NCBI GenBank assembly: GCA_033675265.1
Contig: JAUJYZ010001239.1
Span: 342,524-406,523, forward strand
Direction: 5' to 3'
Origin: Actinostola sp. cb2023
Lineage: Eukaryota; Cnidaria; Anthozoa; Actiniaria; Actinostolidae
Length of the DNA stretch: 64,000 nt
Shown here: one piece after another, positions 42,786-54,949 of the stretch
How positions within the stretch are numbered: the stretch's first letter is position 1
How the letters are laid out: each line of letters starts with the position of its first letter
The notes under the pieces: generated by a model
What the model was told of the DNA's origin: nothing
What the model saw: the letters and a program-made list of their open reading frames with translations, nothing else
Database searches by the model: none
Position numbers and translations under genes: made by a program

Positions 42786-45700
42786 TTAGGATGGAGTGAG
42801 TTCCGTCTGTCCGACAAAAGACAACAGGCACTGTCGAACTTTTGAGAATCTTCGTTTAAGGACTGCAATAAAACGATCGGCGCGGAAGGCGTAAAGCAGA
42901 GGATTGAGAAGCGAGTTGAGAGAAATGCTCAAGGCTGGCATAGTACTCGCTAAATGCTCTGTAACAGCATCGCTGAACACGTACTCACCTACGGTTGCTA
43001 CTAGACCACCAAGCACAAGTGGTAGAACAAAGAACAACACATTGGTGAATACCACGAGAGCAATTCGCTTAGCAAGTTTAGATTCTCGTTTAATTCCAGC
43101 CGTCTGGGCTGAACGCTTAGCAGCGATGTAAATATGAATGTACATAATGCAGATTGCCAGATAGACAAGAAGCGCTAGCGATCCCACTACTATTGAATAA
43201 ACGAACATTACACTACTGTATCTCACGCCATTCTTGCTAAGTGCAATCGGTACACACAGTATAGATGCAGAATATATATTATGATATAAAGCGAAGCCAG
43301 TCAAGAAAATGGCGATTAACCATGACATTACTAGCAAGATGACGGCCATACGACGAGAGATTCTTAAGTCTGGATTCATACTGAACACAATGACTAGATA
43401 TCTCTCTACTGTTAAGAGTAGTGGAGTAATTACAGCACTGGATTGACCCAACATCCACAAGAAACCGATCTTTAGGCAATTATTCTCTGTATTAGAATGG
43501 AGATAGCTATACGGTGCACTTTTCATGTAAGCGGATATGCACATAATATATGCCGCTATCAGAAAGTCACTGACAGCTAAATTGCACACAAACAGCATAC
43601 ATACGTTCTTACGGAGAACACGAGAAGACAAGATGGTTGCAAACACAACAAGGTCCAGGAGTGCTGTAAGTACGCCTAAAGTAAGGATACAATTAATAAC
43701 TGTTATGACATCATCCCAACAGGGGTTTGTCGTATATAAATAGATATAATACGAATGCCCTGGCCGATACTTGCAATGAAAATCAGGATCTTCAACGGAA
43801 AGTTGAACGCCAAGACGCAGACCTGTATAGATATTGCAACGGTATTGAAAGTAAGTGCTGTTTAACAGTTGGGCGCTTTCTGATAACTCATTTACCCCAA
43901 AATGATGCTGTAGACATTTGAATTCGATTTCAAATGGTGGTTCTGGTGACCACGTGACATTAGTACGATAAAAAGAGCAGTCCTTGCAAACCGCTGACCA
44001 AGATAATCCAATGATATTCTTCAGAGTGTGGAGTTGGAGCATCTTCTTCTTTGGTTTCCATTCCACGATTCCTGTAGCGTCAAGTGTCACAAGCGAGGGG
44101 AATGAGCCCGAAAATCTCCCTTTGAATGATCGAAGTGGATTTCCAGCGAGATTTCTAGAATAATTAATAAATGAAATGAAATGAAAAGTGGCCGAATGAA
44201 TAAAGTTTTCAAAAGGAAACTAAATCCAACACATCTTCAATAACTAGACGCTTTATAGCGTGAAGTCGGACTTCTAACTGATATGTAGCCTATTTGAACT
44301 AAATATATATATCTTAATGCGATTAGTATTAGGTCGCTCGTTGCGTGACTCGGTAGAACATGCTTTCCTTGCAATCTTACCGCGATTTCACAAACTACGC
44401 GACTCATGAATGACAATGACATAGTTTATTTGGTACCGTAAATATATCCATACAAATACCGTATTCATAAACTAGACTTCGCAGAGTGATTAAACAATGT
44501 TTGGATGAAGTGAAAATACGGGCTTATCTCGGCTCGATGTAAAAACCTCACAACTAGACGTAATTGCTTTTGTCTCTTCACTGCGTGTATCAACTCACTT
44601 CGTTCTAAGTTCTAAATATATCTAAACCCTTTGTAGTACTACTACTGGATTGATAAATCCATATCTCTATGAATTATTGTGGTTATTTTGAAAACAAGAC
44701 GATGTATCCTTTCTCCAACAAGGTTTGTGGCTCTGTGCGATGTCTCGTGTTGATAAACCATGTTGTTAGAGCCATCGGTGATTATCTTAGCGGCCGGCAC
44801 AGGGCGCATGCGCTGTAGAACTCAGTTGCACCCAGTTGGCGATTTGAGATCGAATCGTTTTCAAAATAATCACAATAATTCATAGAGATATGGATTTATC
44901 AATCCAGTACTAGTACTAAAAAAAAAGGTAAATATATTTTATTTTACTTCGATAGCGCGGGGAGTGGTTGCCCAAATCTCTGTTCGCAAAATCGTTGTTG
45001 AAAATTGTCCTCCGACTTCCCTTAGTGTTTTTGAAACAATCTCAGATCAAAATAGATTTCATCAAAAATATATATAAACTGTTCCTTTCCAAAAAAAACT
45101 AATAAAAAATGAATTCCCCTAAAATACTTCCCCTTCATTTTAACTAAAAAGGTCAAACTACTATTTGTTGTTTCATTACTTACAGTGTTGTTAGGTTATC
45201 AAGACCATGGAACGCTTCGTAGGCCAAAACAGCTATGTCATTGTAAGCTAACGATCTGCAAAGGAAAGGTTTCATTAATTTTTATTTTTATTTTTATGGC
45301 TGAAAATAACACTTCATGTTCTTGTCATTATCATATTCAGAAAAGAAAGAAAACGACTTCCTCATCTGAGTATATCACGTTATCAATATTCCTCCTTTTG
45401 TATTCCATATATATTTTTATTTTGGTCATGAAGTTTTTATTTATTGATAAAAGTTAGAAAACAAATCATGGATGGGAACTTTTAAAAAGTCCAGACCCGT
45501 ATCATAATATACAAGTATGATGATCACAGATCTATATTAATGTTGTAAACGATCAGTTCACATGCAGGAAGTAAAATTGATGAACGTGAATGTTATAAAA
45601 CCTACAGCATTATTAGTTCAGTGTATCGAGCCAAAGATCCTTTAGGTATCACTTGCAACTGATTGCGCGACAAATCTCTACGAGAACAATAAAAGACGTT

Positions 45701-46009
45701 TTAGTTTGGCATGGGTGTAAGCCTGCATGGCATGGGTTTATTTATACAAAAACACCATGAAATCAAATCCTCAGTTCAATCTTTACTTACAGATGAGTAA
45801 CGTTGGTTTTATCAGCCAAGACTTTCTAACTGACACACGTGTGTAATCTTACACACCACTAAGTCATGGTGAGACATCAAGGTAACTCTGCAATGGCTTG
45901 TCTTCGGTATGGTACAGATATGTTGGTTCACGTTTCTCTTTTCTTCATTACATCTGCCATGGAGAATTAGCACGAGTAACGGCAACAACAAACTTCTGCA
46001 TAAATTCAT
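42786..46009 (-). pseudogene. second LRR-GPCR gene, 2-nt deletion in exon 1
   Basis: Exons on the minus strand: 46009-45791, 45677-45606, 45255-45184 and 44154-42786. The layout, phases and 72-bp LRR exons are the same as in the left-arm gene. Exon 4 is fully open and its product is roughly 90% identical to the other copy, keeping NLAVSDF, VERYLVI and NPLLYAF. LRR exons read LSRNQLQVIPKGSLAR and LAYNDIAVLAYEAF. Exon 1 lacks two bases at AAAGTCTTGGCTG (left copy AAAGTCTGTTGGCTG), around 45818-45824. This shifts the frame and ends translation at ESLG. Since the other exons look functional, the lesion is very recent, a sequencing error, or bypassed by another first exon. I find no alternative. 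The donor of exon 2 is GTAGGT rather than GTAAGT. Confidence 0.8.
44634..44917. repeat. MITE with TACTGGATTGATAAATCC ends
   Basis: Arms of about 60 bp (GGATTGATAAATCCATATCT.. then TGAATTATTGTGGTTATTTT) invert around a 160-bp middle containing GATGTCTCGTGTTGATAAAC and GGGCGCATGCGCTGTAGAAC. It lies in intron 3 of the right GPCR gene. A partial relative in the opposite sense is at 58833-59055, and the middle part recurs at 32641-32780. Confidence 0.8.
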
Positions 46010-46447
46010 TGTCGTTTTTGTTTGTCAGTTTTCAGGCCAGAAAGTAGTTCAGAACTATGAACTGTACCAGGTTTGTTCTCTTTCTCCTTGATTCTCTGAT
46101 TGGAAACGGCTTTCAAACAACAAGCTCTGTACCTCACACTGCGTACACAAGAAGGCTTGAGATATGTATGGTTCAAAATAATGAGTGCCTTTGACATCCT
46201 CTCTTTAAACTTTCCCTTATCAAGTATTTGACAGTACGATGACAGACTTTACAAAACGATGAAAACAAAGACTATGAAATGGACCACAGTACTTGGAGAT
46301 CTACTTGTGTTGACAGGATTAATAAAATGAATGAAAACTGTACATGAACAGCGAAACAAGCTAGTCTTAGCTTTTAAAGTACTCTTAACAGCCTTTCATT
46401 AAGCAATCTCATTCTAAATAATGGATTATAGTAACGACGTAATAGAT

Positions 46448-46580
46448 CTCGAAAGAGTGTTTCATCCGATATCCAGATACCGAGAAGTGGGTTGGAAAAA
46501 AAAAATCGAAGCGCAGTCGAGAGTGTTTAGCCAACTTCGACAGGTGTTTGGAAACTAGTCGGATGAAATACTCTTTCGAG
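46448..46580. repeat. inverted repeat upstream of GPCR gene 2
   Basis: CTCGAAAGAGTGTTTCATCC and the inverse GGATGAAATACTCTTTCGAG flank a ~95-bp middle. The left arm shows a single CACTCGAAAGAGTT at 22110, the apparent empty or remnant site. Confidence 0.65.
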
Positions 46581-46929
46581 TGTTTGATCGGCTTAGCTTC
46601 TCAAACCATTAATAATTCTTGGAGAAATTCAAAGTTAGAATTTTACCTAATTATCCAAAATTCCTTGCATGACGGTTTTTTTCTTTGTTTTGTCTTCATG
46701 AACTGAAGAAACAGTCAATATCCACCAAGAAGTTGACGACTCGACTCACTTTCGTGTGTATTGGACATGTTTGTCAATCTAGTTCTGGAAGTAGTTCACT
46801 ACGCGGCTAGATATATTGTGACTGAATACCATGTCATTTTATTTGCATAATATATAATATATTGTGTAATGTGTCGTTTTCAAAGTGCCGCTATAAGTGT
46901 TTGATATGGTGGCAGGGTATTTTATAGTT

Positions 46930-47103
46930 GTTCAGATCAATTAACGCATACTCTGCCAGGATTGAAAATCGCTTCTCGATCCTCTGCTTTACGTCTTCCG
47001 CGCCGACCGTTTTCGATCGATCAAAGTCCTTAAACGAAGATTCTTAAAATTTCGACAGCGCTTTTAAAATGTCGGACAGAGGGAACTGATTCCATCATAA
47101 ATA
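46930..47103 (+). pseudogene. truncated LRR-GPCR 3' end, right arm
   Basis: TTAACGCATACTCTGCCAGG at 46940, then TCCTCTGCTTTACGTCTTCC and ATTCCATCATAAATATATTT. Mirror of 21383-21560 with the same internal deletion. It cannot encode a receptor. Confidence 0.75.
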
Positions 47104-47229
47104 TATTTATAAAATACATTCAGAAATCTCTGTGATCTGATTGGTTGTTACTCCTGTTTGCATCAGGTTATGCAAACACGGTAATGACGTCACAGATGTA
47201 TTTTTTTTTTAAAAGAAATATAAAAAACG

Positions 47230-47345
47230 CGTAGTGAACTACTTCCAGAACTAGATTGACAAACATGTCCAATACACACGAAAGTCAGTAGAGTCGTCAA
47301 CTTCTTGGTGAATATTGACTGTTTCTTCAGTTCATGAGGACAAAA
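47230..47345. repeat. short copy of the 46690-46810 segment, opposite sense
   Basis: GTAGTGAACTACTTCCAGAA, ACAAACATGTCCAATACACA and GTCGTCAACTTCTTGGTG repeat, inverted, the sequence at 46690-46810 and match the left arm at 21905-22010. Confidence 0.7.
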
Positions 47346-48415
47346 CATGAATGTCACTTGTTTATGATATTGGATCGAACTGACCAGTGTTACAAAAAGA
47401 CCGAGTTTACCAATAACACACGCGCGGCTCCAAATTATTACATGTTTTGGCGGGAAAATAATATTTGTAAGATGATATGTTTATGAAGTTATGGATAAAT
47501 TTACGATATTTTGAAATATATTTTCAAAAAGGCCGAATAGGATTTAGAAATTGTCTTGCACAAATGTTGCTCACATTGCGACAATGAGAGGAGATCTAAG
47601 TTTATAAATCAGCTGCACGAACTTTTGGGATACCCTGTGGAAAAAAAAAAGAGTAAAAAAAAAGAAAGAAAACTATATACCGCTAAAATAGCACACATAA
47701 AATATCGTTTGAGAAGGCGCTTAGCTTTGATGATGCTTTTTCAACTCACTTACCGGATATAAGTAGAGGTAATCATACGGTTTCGAGTTTAATCATATGG
47801 CAACTGAAAATTAATTATCGATTGTGATTGGTCGGCTACTTGTGTATTTATGTGAAATCCCTGTGCAAAAAAGTGAAATCCTTCCCATTGATTGGCTTTA
47901 TAAATACGATTAGTAGTTATTTCAACCAATCAAAGTGAAGCTCGTTGTTCAAAAGTATACAAACTGCCTCGAAAAGGCTACCAAATTAGTTCAAAAACAG
48001 CCCTAAACAGAACAAGACTGGATAAAATTGCTTTGGGAATAGATAGATGGTTATTAGCAAGCTGGGGAATAGTCTGGTCGATTGTTTTCTATCGTTGAAA
48101 ATCACTATTCCCAGCTGCACGAATCGGTTACGATCGCGAAAACAGATGAACACTGACTTACAAAATCTCCATTAAAGGTATTGAAATACATTTTCAAGTT
48201 AATGTTTGTTTTTGACATGTACATATAATGTAGTCTTAATTGATTCTTTCTTTCTTCTTTTGACGAAGGGATCGAGAACAAATGTATCGCTTATTTGTCG
48301 AATTCAACCTCAACTGGCTCAATTTTAATATGGCGTGCGATTTGTTTGTATGAGAATTGATCCGCGTTGATAAAAAAATGTTCAGTTGCCATATGATTAC
48401 AATAAAATCGTATGG
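47346..48415. other. intergenic; outer inverted motif
   Basis: TCATATGGCAACTGAA near 47793 is inverted near 48372 (TTCAGTTGCCATATGA), so a MITE-like unit of about 600 bp is likely. The ORF 47556-47762 (+) is lysine-rich and unsupported. Confidence 0.45.
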
Positions 48416-48567
48416 GTTCTCGTGCAGTTTAAACAAATATATCACTTGTGCAGTTCAAAAGCTAGGTTAAAATTTTCACTCGCCTACGGCTCGTGCAATT
48501 TGTAAAACCTAGCCGTTTGGAACTGCACTCGTGATATTTGTTTTCCAGACTGCACGAGAACATGCAT
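48416..48567. repeat. palindromic MITE next to Mutator-like copy 2
   Basis: GTTCTCGTGCAGTTTAAACA at 48416 is inverted at about 48545-48561 (GACTGCACGAGAAC). Inner parts also pair (CTTGTGCAGTTC / GAACTGCACTCG). Confidence 0.7.
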
Positions 48568-48582
48568 GATCTTCTTGATACC

Positions 48583-49973
48583 AGCATGTGTACATTTTGT
48601 CTGCGCATGCGTTTGGATTCAGATTTCAAAGTACCTATTTGCATAATCGATACTTCAGCTTTTGTCATTCATGTGCCAACGATGTGCCAAGCAGAGATCG
48701 ATTGGCTGTTGGAACAAAACATGTGAGAAGTCTTTGTGGGAATGGTTGGCACATTTACATCACAATGTTAATGTTTGTAAACATGAAGTATCGCTATTGT
48801 TTTGCCAAGTGCACTGCTGTGGAAGATTTAGTGAGCGATCTACGTCTCTAGAATGAAGTTTTAGAAAATCATTGAAAGGAAATCAATAGTCCGCCTACTT
48901 GTGTGGTGCTGTGGATATTTTTTTCCGTATAATGGAACAAAATCCGCCAAAACAAGGCAACATTCCTACGGTGAAGTCGGGTGAATGAGTGATACTTGGA
49001 CACTTCAAATCCACCGCAAAGCAAGAGGGACAATTTTTCAACTCCAACAAACAAGACCTTACGAAACTAGCATGAGTGAAGCAATAAATCACGGAAGAAA
49101 ATTGCTGGGGGGTGAGCTACTAAGAGAGGTTTTCTTATAATTTAGTTTGACACGTCACCAATTCAGATAAACGATTCGCAAACACAATGCTGAATAAAAA
49201 CTCATTGTGAATCAAACTTATATCAAACGGTTTACAGCTGATTCTTAGAAATCCAAAAAAATGAAGAATTAAGCTATCCTTTACAATAAACTTCAACACA
49301 TAGAGTGTTTGTAATATGATATACACCAGCGATGAAAATCGGTCAAATCATAACAAATAGAGTGTACTTAATACCATAGTACCTAAATAATACGATCTCA
49401 CATCGAGGGACAATTTTTCAGCTTAAAATAAGTTCTCGAATGCAAAGAATAAGCTTAGAAGAAGTCAATTTGTGCTATTTTCGGCTGGGTGGCTAGTTAA
49501 TAAGTATTGTACTTTAGGTAGGAATGTTAGGAAAACACGTGCAAAAATGATAAATACCCAACTGAACCGAGCAAAATACTTTGAGAATACTTGAATGTAG
49601 AGAACTCAAATTCACAGAATGTGACCTTCAATGTGTCGGTACTAACGTTCACTGTGAAGTATCTCTTGAAATCATCTTCGATGAGAATAAACCCAAAGGA
49701 CAATGTAGCTGGTTTTAGGATAACTCCTTGTTTTGGCGGATTTTGTTCCTTGATATTTTATCATCTACGACCCTTATACGGACAAAAATCATCTACAGCA
49801 AAACAAAAGTAGGCAGACTATTGATTTCCTTTCAAATATTTTCTTGAACATAATTCTAGAGACGAAGATCGCTCACTAAATCTCCCACCGCAGTGCAATT
49901 TGCAAAGAAAATGGCGGCAAATCACTTTCAAATCTGAATCCTAACGCATGCGCAGACAAAATGTATACATGTT
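48583..49973. mobile_element. Mutator-like non-autonomous element, copy 2 (1391 bp)
   Basis: Same ends, length and orientation as 3740-5130, nearly identical throughout. The 9-bp duplication CTTGATACC is at 48574-48582 and 49974-49982. It is inserted at the left edge of the long-TIR element that follows. Confidence 0.9.
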
Positions 49974-50726
49974 CTTGATACCGACTATAAAACGCTCAAT
50001 ATTCTGTTCAGATCTACATGCATGTACAGTCTATATGTATATATTTTTAGTATCTAGAGGTATTTTACATTAAAATGTGTAAGAATATCTCTACCGAGAT
50101 AAAAGTAATGCAAGGATTAAGTGCTTTTTTTCGGAGATTTAGTCTAGATGGTTATCAAAATGGAGACCGAAATCTTTCGATCGGATAAAGGTCTCGGCTT
50201 TCTAGAGAAACTGTACTAAATTAAGTATTGGTTACTTCAAAATAGGAGGTTCTACTTAGAAGGCAATAATCATCGACTGTGTTGAATATGATGGATGTAC
50301 ACTGGCTCTGGATCTTTGTATCTTTGCCTCCAAAGTTGTTGTGTACAAAATAAGGACACGATCGATGCACTGTAAACCTTATAATTCGCAAAATCGAAAT
50401 TTTCAAAGCTTAAAATTTGAGGCAAATATTACTTAGAAATACGAAATAATATCTAGAAAAAGCTAGAAAAAAAACTATAATCTGCTGGGCTTAGGTTGAT
50501 TTGTAACCGAATTTCTTGCGTTTTAATCTTTGAGCATATGTACACCACAGGAAGCCCAGAATCCGAAGACAGAATCATAACATTCAGCATGTCATTTTTT
50601 AATACTCATTATTTCCAAGAATCTTGCAACAGGAGTGGAACAAACTGCCCAGCCAAGTAACTTTAAGGCAATTTCTATGATTTATTTATTATTTATTAGC
50701 TTATTACTAATTGATATAATTTTTAT

Positions 50727-51020
50727 TAGAGTTATGGCACTTAGAATGTGATTCCAATAAACCTGGGCATTACTAACTACACCAATACACGCTATTAGAC
50801 ACTCCCTCTTTTGTTTTCTTTTGTTGGCTTTGCATCTAATAAACACTGACAGCTAATTAGTGGTGCCCAGGTTTATTGGAATCACTCTAACCCGTGAAAC
50901 AAAATATACTAATTAGTGATTAATAGTCAAATCAAAACAAAAGAAAACAATGGAATTATAAGTGTCTAGTAATATCTACTTGGCATATATCTGTTTCACG
51001 GGTTAAGTGCCATCACTCTA
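50727..51020. repeat. nested MITEs: outer TAGAG..GGCACTTA, inner GATTCCAATAAACC
   Basis: Outer ends are TAGAG[T]TATGGCACTTA / TAACCCGTGAAACA and the inverse TGTTTCACGGGTTAAGTGCC at 50997. The left outer arm is split by an inner MITE (about 50742-50890) with ends GTGATTCCAATAAACCTGGG. A stand-alone copy of the inner family is at 61261-61404. Confidence 0.85.
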
Positions 51021-51336
51021 TTAATTATATTTTATATGTATTATGTTATTAACATGGTCTATAATATTCAGTATTTCAGATTTGAATTAAATGGTATAAA
51101 AGTTTTCTTTTCAGTTTGGGAATTATTGGGAATTACTAACAATTTTCAGTTGATTTCCAAGCATATAGTTATCAAAAATTCCCAGAAATTTCAAGGTTTT
51201 CAGTTCAACTGCTTAATAGTCTTACTAGTCTTGTTCTTAGCATGTTGTATTAATTACTAAGAACAGCTACCGTTTTCTGCATTGAACAACTGAGAATGAG
51301 ATCATTGTATATTGTATCAATTCTAACTGAATCAAC

Positions 51337-51525
51337 CGGGGGGTGCACTCCCATATTTTTGCTATATGGGTATGGGCCACTGGATAGGGTATATAATCTG
51401 TCTTAATATATTCAACAGGGCATGAATTTACAAGATGTCACTGTCATATGATAGGGTCAGGGTTTACAGACCCCAGTGGGACACCCCCTACCCTCCGCAG
51501 CTCCTAAAAAAGACCACCCTTATTC
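51337..51525. repeat. CCCATA/AGGGTATGG interspersed repeat
   Basis: GGGGGGTGCACTCCCATATT, then TATATGGGTATGGGCCACTG and GATAGGGTCAGGGTTTACAG. Same family as 5166 and 14690. Confidence 0.55.
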
Positions 51526-51724
51526 GAGTACACTGAATACAATATTTATTATTATTCTCGTTTTGATATAATCCAAATCTCTCTTTATCATTGTGTAAAT
51601 AATATCTTAAGCATAAGCTTATATATCTTTATATTTACTGTCAGAAACTCAGTCATTTAATAGCAATAAAACTAACTAAATTAACTAAACTTGGTATTGA
51701 AACTCATATTTAGTGTTATATATT

Positions 51725-51893
<169 letters not shown>

Positions 51894-52065
51894 ATTTCAT
51901 GAGTGATATACATAAATAACTAATGTAAAAGTACTTAGCAAATGAAGAGAACACAGTTTCACCACGAAATCCAAGGAAATACATATCACGGTCTCCAATC
52001 ATCGTGTGCTTATTTTGTACACAACAACTTTGGAGGCAAAGATACAAAGAATCAGAGCATGTACA

Positions 52066-52310
52066 AGGGTCGGATCTAGAGATTTTGAAAGGAGGGTGCA
52101 CCACTAAGCGGCCGTAAGGTTCGTTCTTCTAGGAGAGCATGCACCCCCCAGACAATTTTGAAATCTAGAAGCTCGAAAATGCAATTTCCATCCATTCTGG
52201 GCATCAAATGGTGGGGAATAAACGTGAGCGAATATGTATCGGGCCCAACTCAAAAGGGGGGCGGGAGCACCGGTCCCCCATGCCCACTACCTTGGATCCG
52301 CCCTGTGTAC
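52066..52310. repeat. GGGTCGGATC..GGATCCGCCC repeat inside the right arm
   Basis: GGGTCGGATCTAGAGATTTT at 52070 and TGGATCCGCCCTG at 52293 have inverted edges, and TGTACA borders both sides. This segment is absent from the left arm of the long-TIR element, so it inserted later. Related GGGGCGGATCC or GGGGCGTAGC starts occur at 57374 and 59631. Confidence 0.6.
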
Positions 52311-52782
52311 ATCCACCATATTCCACACAGTCGATGATTATTACCTTCTAAGTAGAACCACCTTTTTTGAATTAACCATTACTTAATTTAGCTTCTCTAG
52401 AAATCCGAGACCTTTACCCGGTCGAAAAGTTTCGGTCTCCATTTTGATAACCGTCAAGACTACAACTCCGAAAAAAAACACTTAATCCTTACATTACTTT
52501 TATCTCGGTAGAGATATTCTTACATATTAATACCTCTAGAAACTAAAAAAATATACATATAGACTGTACATGCATGTAGATCTGAACAGAATATTGAGCG
52601 TTTTATAGTCGGCATAAAGAAGACCAGATTGGATGCCATATTGAAATTCGTTCGAACGAGCCGTGACGTCACACTGGTAGGTATGATTGAGTGAAAATGC
52701 TAATTCGAGAACAATAGAGTCACCCCTCCCTCCTGATGACATTGACTGTATGTGACTCATGAGTCATGTGAATCACTATACA

Positions 52783-52965
52783 AGCATCAAGAGTTCCAGA
52801 CTTCCGGTACGCGCGCAATGCATTGTGAGATTTTTACAAAGGAAAAGTGAGCACCAAGTGAGCAAAAACATAGCTTGGGCTCCCTGTGTCTAGAATTGGT
52901 GCTCACTTTTCCTTTGTTTTAAGACCGTAAGTCTGGAAGTCTGGAAGTCTTGATGCTTGTATATG
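52783..52965. repeat. inverted-repeat MITE
   Basis: ACAAGCATCAAGAGTTCCAG at 52779 and GTCTTGATGCTTGTATA at 52946 pair. Inner arms AAAGGAAAAGTGAGCACCAA and TTGGTGCTCACTTTTCCTTT also pair. Confidence 0.8.
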
Positions 52966-53061
52966 TTGAACCAATTCAAATATTGTCCAAACAGTCCAGG
53001 TGACGATATTTCCTGAGCAAGAAGAAATTTCGTTGATTGAATTTGAAGGTTAAAATCAACT

Positions 53062-53143
53062 CGACGAGGATGGGATTCGAACCCACGCGGGCAGAGCCCA
53101 TTGGATTAGCAGTCCAACGCCTTAACCACTCGGCCACCTCATC
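53062..53143 (-). tRNA. tRNA-Ser (anticodon GCU)
   Basis: Read on the minus strand: acceptor GATGAGG pairs with CCTCGTC (one G-T pair), D-arm box TGGCCGAGTGG, and anticodon stem GTTGGA..TCCAAT with loop CTGCTAA (anticodon GCT). A long variable arm typical of serine tRNA follows, then the T arm with GGTTCGAATCC. Length is 82 nt. TTTT lies downstream as a Pol III terminator. The structure is intact. Confidence 0.95.
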
Positions 53144-53222
53144 AATTCATGACTTTGTTTTCAGTTTTCCAATTCATATTACTTTCATTTTCAGATTTAC
53201 TTCTAGAACTGTCAGTCTATAT

Positions 53223-53225
<3 letters not shown>

Positions 53226-53254
<29 letters not shown>

Positions 53255-53302
53255 TATTATTATTATTATTATTAATAATAATAATAATAAATAATAATAA
53301 TA

Positions 53303-53387
<85 letters not shown>

Positions 53388-53400
53388 GTAATAATAATAA
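53226..53400. repeat. (AAT)n / (ATT)n microsatellite
   Basis: AAT and ATT tracts in head-to-head arrangement. The poly-Ile and poly-Tyr frames across it are artefacts. Confidence 0.95.
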
Positions 53401-53432
53401 CTTTGTTTGAGTGTCAAGTTCTTCTGGCAGAG

Positions 53433-54716
53433 AGCATATGGGTATTTTGTCTGCGCATGCGCCAACACAGCATTGACCAGTGACATCTGAACCATTTTCC
53501 AGCTCGATTGCTCATTTTAAGGATATTTTGTAGGAGATCTACGCGTTTCTAAAGTTTAAACGTCATGAAAATTTACTCATTTTTAAAGACGACAAACACT
53601 TCTTCCCCTGGGTATATCTTTGGCCGCTGTTATTTCTTTCGATGGCGAGATATTTTACATTGAAATGCGACTGTGGTGTTTGGAGTTGGATGTTCAGCGT
53701 TGATTATTTCTACAATCAAGTATTCTACAGCACTGGATTAACGCTTGGTAATTGTGTGTAAACTTTTAGACTTTTAATGAAATGGTCTTTCAGGTGGACG
53801 CGATTTCGAGCTATGGCCCGGTGAATATGTAGAAGTGTTCAATTTAGGTCGAACTTTAACGAGATATTTCTTGACATTTTTACCGACCCCCAAGTTGGAG
53901 ATAATTACCACAGCATTTATTCCTTTATATAATTTCAGTTTTCATAGAGAATGGGGCTTCAAAAAATGTATAGCTGTCAGATTTAATATATTCTTCTCAC
54001 CCTATACTCGGTGGAATGGCGGAATTGATGTTTTGTGTTACTTCTCATAGCCATGGTTCTATCATATCTTCGTCTATTTCCTTATTCTAAGTCTTTGAAA
54101 GTATAAATGAGAGAACAGACTTTGCAGAAAAATTAGTTGTTAAGAAAATTAAAACTTGTTTCTACTGTTTTGCATTGCAATATTTTTGCTTACCATTTAC
54201 GGGACTCGCGACGGGCAGAAATGTGGACTCCAAGCATTCAAGTCAAATTATCTTTCGATTTCTACCGACCCCCAAGCTGCTTAATGTTACGGAGGCGAAG
54301 ATTATTCAATAGTCATTCCATTCATCACAATAAATGACTTTCAAAAAATGTATAGCTCCTGCTATGAATGTTCAAAGTGCATGTATACGGCGAAGACGGC
54401 AGCCATTGTCAGTTTAGCTTGTCATGTCTGGACCTCCGTCACCTTGCAATATGCAACTCATAATGCATCGTAAATACTGGTTATGACAACTGCAGCATGC
54501 CTTCAGCATTGATAAAATAGAATCCATCATTTTAGAGTTGCATATATTCATATAGACAAGTTAATAAATAAATATCTGAAGTAGAATTTCGCCATCTTGT
54601 TTGTTATTCCTGGTATTTAAATTAGCGCGGGATGGCGCGGGATATATGCGCGTGTCAGAGGGTCTTTGTGTTTATGTTGGCATTTCACGCATGCGCAGAC
54701 AAAATGCCCATGTGCT
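53433..54716. mobile_element. Mutator-like element, diverged copy 3 (1284 bp)
   Basis: Ends AGCATATGGGTATTTTGTCT and the inverse AGACAAAATGCCCATGTGCT, both next to CGCATGCG. The 9-bp duplication CTGGCAGAG lies at 53424-53432 and 54717-54725. The interior is unrelated to copies 1 and 2 at a glance and holds an internal repeat (TACCGACCCCCAAG at 53880 and 54263). No transposase. Confidence 0.88.
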
Positions 54717-54949
54717 CTGGCAGAGCACAAGCGTTCCACTATTCATAACACTCTAATGAGATGCAAAGATGAAATACGGTATAATAATGCCTCGTTAACA
54801 CCTACGTGCACGTGTGCACGTGCACAGTGGCAATATATACGGCATCAAAGGCAGGACACTCCCTTCTTGCTCAGTTCCAGCGGAACAGTGATCAGGTGAA
54901 CTCTTCTTTGTTTTTTCTTGATACGACCCACGCGAATCATTCTGAATTC

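Larger units (their letters stand above)
41520..47110. repeat. right arm of the large inverted duplication
   Basis: Inverse of about 21230-27430. See that entry for matching landmarks. Arm-specific insertions here are the hairpin at 41814-41895, the MITE at 44634-44917 and the inverted repeat at 46448-46580. Confidence 0.85.

Noticed and set aside
47556..47762. Lys-rich ORF beginning MHKCCSHCDNERRSK
   Set aside because: No recognisable zinc finger beyond one C-x2-C, no splice sites in phase, low-complexity lysine tail.
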